In this document: one piece after another, positions 59,785 to 64,000 of the stretch
Position numbering within the stretch: position 1 is the stretch's first letter
How the letters are laid out: each line of letters opens with the position of its first letter
From: Halichondria panicea
Lineage: Eukaryota; Porifera; Demospongiae; Suberitida; Halichondriidae
DNA length: 64,000 nt
Reading direction: 5' to 3'
NCBI RefSeq assembly: GCF_963675165.1
Contig: NC_087385.1
Span: forward strand, 3,348,501-3,412,500
Made by a program: the position numbers and the translations under genes
Notes under the pieces: generated by a model
What the model saw: only the letters and a program-made list of their open reading frames with translations
Database searches by the model: none
What the model was told of the DNA's origin: nothing

Positions 59785-61740
59785 GCGCCGCCACCCTCTA
59801 CCGTTGCCCCGGAACAAGGAGGCGCGAAGCACTTAACCTTTGCTAATCAGGTCTCTAATTGCCGTTGTGTTAATTGCATGCTAGTCTCATGAATTAGCCG
59901 CCCTTCCTACCTGAGGGGGGGAGAGACCTTGAGAAGGGCGGCTGATTCAAGAGCCTAACCATGGGTACACAGGAGTGAACTGCTATAAAGATCTCTCTCA
60001 CTTGCACTGAGGAGATATCAAACATTCAAGAGCTTCCATAACTGAAGATGTGAGATGTGGAATGCTTCTTCAGAGATATGGTGGGCACATTTTACACTTT
60101 ACACCGTCAAGTAAAATTGGAGGAAAGTTCTCCCAAACGAATGGATCCCTCGTTGCCATCAATTATTACTGTTTTATCAATGCCTTCATTTGATGTACGT
60201 GCGAATATATACTACAATGTGCCAGTTGATCATCCTCCCTCACAAGTTGCAATATAACTGACCACAACTATTTATAAATTGGACATTGATAATCATGAGC
60301 ATTATATTCATGGCTAACAGCTATTAATACGTGTATAATTATATGATGCATGTTATTGCTGCACTTGGTCGAATTTCAATAGAAATGTACAACAAAAAAT
60401 GACATAAGCGGTGAACAATGCTATTGGAACATGATTGTTTATAGTCGTCCGAGTGTTATACAATGCAGTCATTGGTGGAAATCGATCAACGCAAAATTAG
60501 GTTAGGCGACAACAGTACTTAATGTGTACTTCAACATTAATTTGATGGCCATACACCGCCTTTCGTTGTTATGTTAGCAAAAAAACCCTGGGCTCATACT
60601 GTATATACCAGTCACTGACATATTTGACCCACTTGAATGTTACAACAGTAATGTCATTCCTTATGAGGGCATCGTACACAGCATCCCGTGTTTCCTTCAC
60701 TACGTATCCAAAGGAACTGTCTACAATGCAATTGCATCATTTGGAGTCACAGGATTGTCAGGTTCAACATGTACTTCTATATATAGGTACAGGGACACCT
60801 TCGTCAATAAGTACACTTGCTTTTCAGAGTACTTCTGGATATAGTTTTTTCTTAATACATCCGATCACCTTGAAAGGTATGGTGTGTGACTGTTTCAGAC
60901 TCTGCGTCTGAATAGTCCAGGGTTCCGTTGGCCGAAAACAAACAGCAATTCCCCTCACTATTATTACCGTCTTGTCTTGCGGATGTAGCACCTGCCACTT
61001 CCAAATAACAAACACCTTGCCGTCTTTAATTCTCAATCCATCGACATTGACCACATTGGCAAACTCAGGTGTGAATACTAATGAGGAAGAATGCTCGAGC
61101 TCATCAAAATCTTCATTTCTTGTCGTATCTTGAACTGGTTTGGCAACAACAAGATCATTTTGGAGTTGAATGAGCGTCATATGCACATTAACTGTGTGAA
61201 CGAGAATGGATTATTAAAATGTAAAACAGAGAATAAAACTAACTTGTGCGTTTAGCCTAGCTGCTTTGCGACCACTTTCAGTCAAGTATTGAGCTGCTCC
61301 CTCGGACCCTACCACAGTCAAACACAGGGCGGATGAGATTTTGGCCAGGCTTCTCAATAGCTGGCCTTTGTTGTATGTAGCATGCATGTACGGTCCACTT
61401 TATACGTATATACATTGTAAAAGGAGGCCTCAGGCTCTTCTGCTGTGGTACATGCATGGTCCTAGATATAACTTCTTTTAATCATAGATGGCTTCTTATA
61501 GCTGGTTGTTTTGGAGTGTTCCCTGACATGATTCTATTGATGGCAAGCTCTTTGCTCCAGGCTGTCTTGCAATGTCTTTCAGCTTGTTGGTTAGTCTCAC
61601 GAATCAGCCGCCCTTCCTAGGTCTCTCCTTAGGAAGGGCGGCTAATTCATGAGACTGGCATGCAATTAACACAACGGCAATTAGAGACCTAATGAGCAAA
61701 GGTTAAGTGCTTTGCGCCTCCTCTGAGTGCCTAATGTGCC
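59785..61740. repeat. inverted repeat pair (about 140 bp) enclosing 1.65 kb
   Basis: 59802-59950 and 61600-61740 are inverted copies (GCACTTAACCTTTGCT, CTCTAATTGCCGTTGTGTTA, TGAATTAGCCGCCCTTCCT). Each also carries its own small palindrome (AATTAGCCGCCCTTCC and inverse). A TATA-like GCTATAAAGATC follows the left copy. The enclosed part carries coding-like minus-strand sequence. It may be a single TIR element. Confidence 0.6.
60824..61387 (-). CDS. unrecognised coding-like region between the inverted repeats
   Basis: Exon-like part one, 61244-61387: ATG-led, 48 codons (KGQLLRSLAKISSALCLTVV, GAAQYLTESGRKAARLNAQ), preceded by CGTATAAAGTGG. Part two, 60824-61192: 120 codons with FANVVNVDGLRI, VFVIWKWQVLHP and TVIIVRGIAVCFRPTE, beta-strand rich. 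A 51-bp gap joins them only as QVNVH if GTTAGT...CACACA is removed; a standard AG acceptor shifts the frame. Below 60824 further protein-like runs occur with stops (VVKETRDAVYDALIRND, TFKWVKYVSDWYIQ). Either a decaying gene or the cargo of the enclosing repeat. Function unknown. Confidence 0.4.
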
Positions 61741-62290
61741 TAAATCGGCCAATTAGATTCTTATGAGCGCACATGATAAAACCTGACGGTGGATGACGCG
61801 CGTCCAATTTCTCTTTCATTCTTCCAACATTATGATGTGTGTGTATATTAAAAGGTAAGAGGCATACTAATAGACATAGGTGCTAGAATACTGTCACACA
61901 ATACTGTCGACGACCAACAGGAATCTGGACTCAAAACAGAAATCAAAGAACAGGAAGAAGCTTAAACAATAATCTGCTATGTAAACATCTCTATTAATTA
62001 ATTAAAGTTAGAGTTAACAAACATTTTTTGAAGGAGAATTAAGGAGCAGCAACTGGATAGATGAGAAACACTAATCCAGGGAGATCGCAATCTCCCATCA
62101 ATGTCAGGCAAAGAAGAAGGCGTGGTCGAGCCCCCCTCCTTCTTTACGGCAAACCCGCAAGGTAGAACACGTGTATCTCACGTCACATTTAAGTGCAGTT
62201 AATTCACATGCACATAATTATGTAAGATGTAAGTTTAAGAGGAAGGGGGGTAAACCCCCTATTGCATACCCCTGGATCCGCCGCTACGCT

Positions 62291-62459
62291 GTTCACACTA
62301 AAAAAGAAATGTAGTTTTCACGATACCTACTGGTCGATTTCTGTTGTACTTTCAGACAACACTGTCAGTGTGATAATGGTGTAGCCTAGGTGTAGTTAAT
62401 AATACAGTGCTGGAACATGCAGAACATTTGTAGTATAAAATTTCTCTTTTAGTGTGAGG
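62291..62459. mobile_element. GTTCACACTAAAA MITE
   Basis: Ends GTTCACACTAAAAAAGAAAT and ATTTCTCTTTTAGTGTGA are inverted. Directly after it a second left end (GTTCACACTAAAAGAGAAAT) begins, so it may be two tandem elements or one plus a remnant. Confidence 0.65.
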
Positions 62460-63228
62460 TCCCGGTTCACACTAAAAGAGAAATGTAGCGTTACAGGTTT
62501 GTTGCTATCTCTGTATACTTTCAAACAGTATAATAGGTATGTATAATAGACCCATGCATGTCATAAAGCATCTAATACAATTTATATACATAGCTACAAA
62601 AAAATTATACAGCTATATATTATGTATAATTAAGCTCATTTTTTCCATGGAAAACCGGCCAGTATACTCACTCCCAGTTTGTTTGCAGCCTGAGCTACAT
62701 CTACATCTATAGCGGCTCATGATCCATAGTTCACTGACACTGTCAGAGGAAAACATTGTGCACTGGAAGTAAACAAAGGATTAGCTAAAATCTAACCATA
62801 GATAGAACAGTAGGAGGGATTGGAAACGACCAGGCCACCCTGTGTAAACGGTTGAAATACTCTGCGTTATGATTTAGCGGTCGCGAACATTTTTGTGGTT
62901 AACCGTTATGAAGTTCTCCTATCCACTAGCAATCACTCAGGGAGTCAGGGGCTGGGAGGTACTCTAGAGAAGTAAGTTTACACCAATGACAAACTGCTAT
63001 GATTTGTGCAATGACATCATTGTAAATGATGAAGCAACGTTAGCTTGACTTCAGCATTATAATACGTCTTTTTCTATTACCCAAGTTGTGTACACATATC
63101 ACATACCCACAGGCATCAGCTCTATTTGTATGTTTATGTCTTGTTTTGTGACTTGCTTGTTTTTGGAGATAATACATTTTATATAGTTTCTAGGGTGTCA
63201 TTTGAGACTGAGTGTAAACTTCGTGTAC

Positions 63229-63497
63229 CTGTTATAATCCGATATTTTTGAAAATAGATTTTCAAGGGCAGCTTTTTCCCTTTGGTATTGCTCAATAGTA
63301 CAGTAAGCAAAGTGACGGACGGAATTGCCTGTGAGGCCATTCGTAAAAAAACAAAACATGGAAATAATTGGTAGGCTCTCATTTTCGCTCTTAAGACCAT
63401 CACTTCTATGCATTCGTGGCACACGCTCCCACACCCACAATGCGCTGAAGAACAGTGACATTTCAATTGAGCTGGCTCTTAGCGAGAGCCACCTCAA
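63229..63497 (-). CDS. possible exon, unrecognised
   Basis: The minus-strand open reading has KSENESLPIISMFCFF, NSVRHFAYCTIEQYQREKAA and LENLFSKISDYNR, ending at a good donor (AACAG|GTACAC). The amphipathic, charged composition looks coding. No neighbouring exon was found inside the window. Confidence 0.3.
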
Positions 63498-63699
63498 TTA
63501 ACAGTTGATGTACTTACATGTGTTTCTCACTACTTTATTATTTTTACAACTACATGCTTGCCCTCAGTATTAAAGGTTGCTTCCCTCCCCTCCCCAAAAA
63601 AACAAAAAAACATATTGGTGTCTGGAATTGGTGGTTGGGTATATAGTGTCATAGAGAAAGACTTTATATAATGCTAAAGTCAAGCTAACGTTGCTTCAT

Positions 63700-63894
63700 T
63701 TACACGACCCAAGTCGATCTTTCAAGCACCCTCGCTACTATACCAGACATTGTTGTATACCAGTATTGACTCATGTAGAACCCAGAACCACAACTAGTCG
63801 TCAGTATACTTTTTAAGAACAAAGCTGCCACAATTAAACTTAAAGCTATTATTATAAATTCGAGACTAATAACACTTTTTGTGCAATCAGTCAT
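63700..63894 (-). CDS. possible small membrane protein
   Basis: ATG-led 64-codon ORF with one clear membrane segment (FIIIALSLIVAALFL, residues 13-27) and a following Cys-Gly-Ser-Gly stretch. A TATA-like TTATATATAGC lies about 50 bases upstream of the ATG. Nothing else supports it. Confidence 0.25.
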   Translation of the reverse strand: MTDCTKSVISLEFIIIALSLIVAALFLKSILTTSCGSGFYMSQYWYTTMSGIVARVLERSTWVV

Positions 63895-64000
63895 TCTAAC
63901 ATAATTGCAATTTCATTAATGCCAGTACAAGCTATATATAAGACTTCGGATTGTGTGTACTTAGTGCAACTACTAGCTACTGAGAGCTCTGTATCTCCCG

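Overview
The window looks like about 64 kb of AT-rich nuclear DNA from an early-branching animal, most likely a demosponge such as Amphimedon. That assignment is an inference: the host genes are metazoan in type, are split by small introns with GT-AG junctions, and sit among many short inverted-repeat elements. I see no bacterial operons, ribosome binding sites, rRNA, tRNA or CRISPR.

Two host genes can be read with confidence, both on the minus strand. (1) A complete stonin gene (eight coding exons, 45805-58905, 715 codons before the stop): a clathrin/AP-2 endocytic adaptor with two WxxF motifs, a stonin homology region and a C-terminal mu-homology domain. (2) A partial NSMCE1/NSE1 gene (SMC5/6 complex subunit) at 25421-28345: four exons in phase, including the first part of the RING-like zinc domain; the first exon and the last zinc-ligand exon were not found. 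Weaker coding-like stretches lie at 13380-13670, 60824-61387, 63229-63497 and 63700-63894.

The rest is almost all mobile DNA. 0-5 kb: MITEs and fragments. 4.9-5.85 kb: TIR element with coding remnants. 6.9-9.65 kb: decayed Ty3/Gypsy retrotransposon (minus), split by a 650-bp foldback; 10.5-10.9 kb: a second Gypsy end (plus). 14.9-16.6 kb: element with 5-bp target duplications and inverted arrays of a short tandem unit. 20.85-22.3 kb: two Mutator-like elements with 9-10-bp target duplications. 22.8-23.7 kb: piggyBac-like element with TTAA duplications and a spliceable acidic ORF. 23.8-24.85 kb: hAT transposase C-terminus with frameshifts at homopolymers. 26-42 kb: many copies of one dispersed repeat plus several MITE families that all end in TACCGTA. 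42-43.4 kb: long inverted repeat. 44.8-47.9 kb: inverted copies of a TATA-plus-short-ORF repeat flanking the last three stonin exons. 49.1-51.1 kb: the most unusual unit, a TIR element carrying a RecQ-helicase N-terminal fragment between two arrays of the POU octamer ATGCAAAT, inserted in an older repeat inside a stonin intron.

The host genes are linked only by position. Transposons fill their introns and may have removed or displaced NSMCE1 exons.
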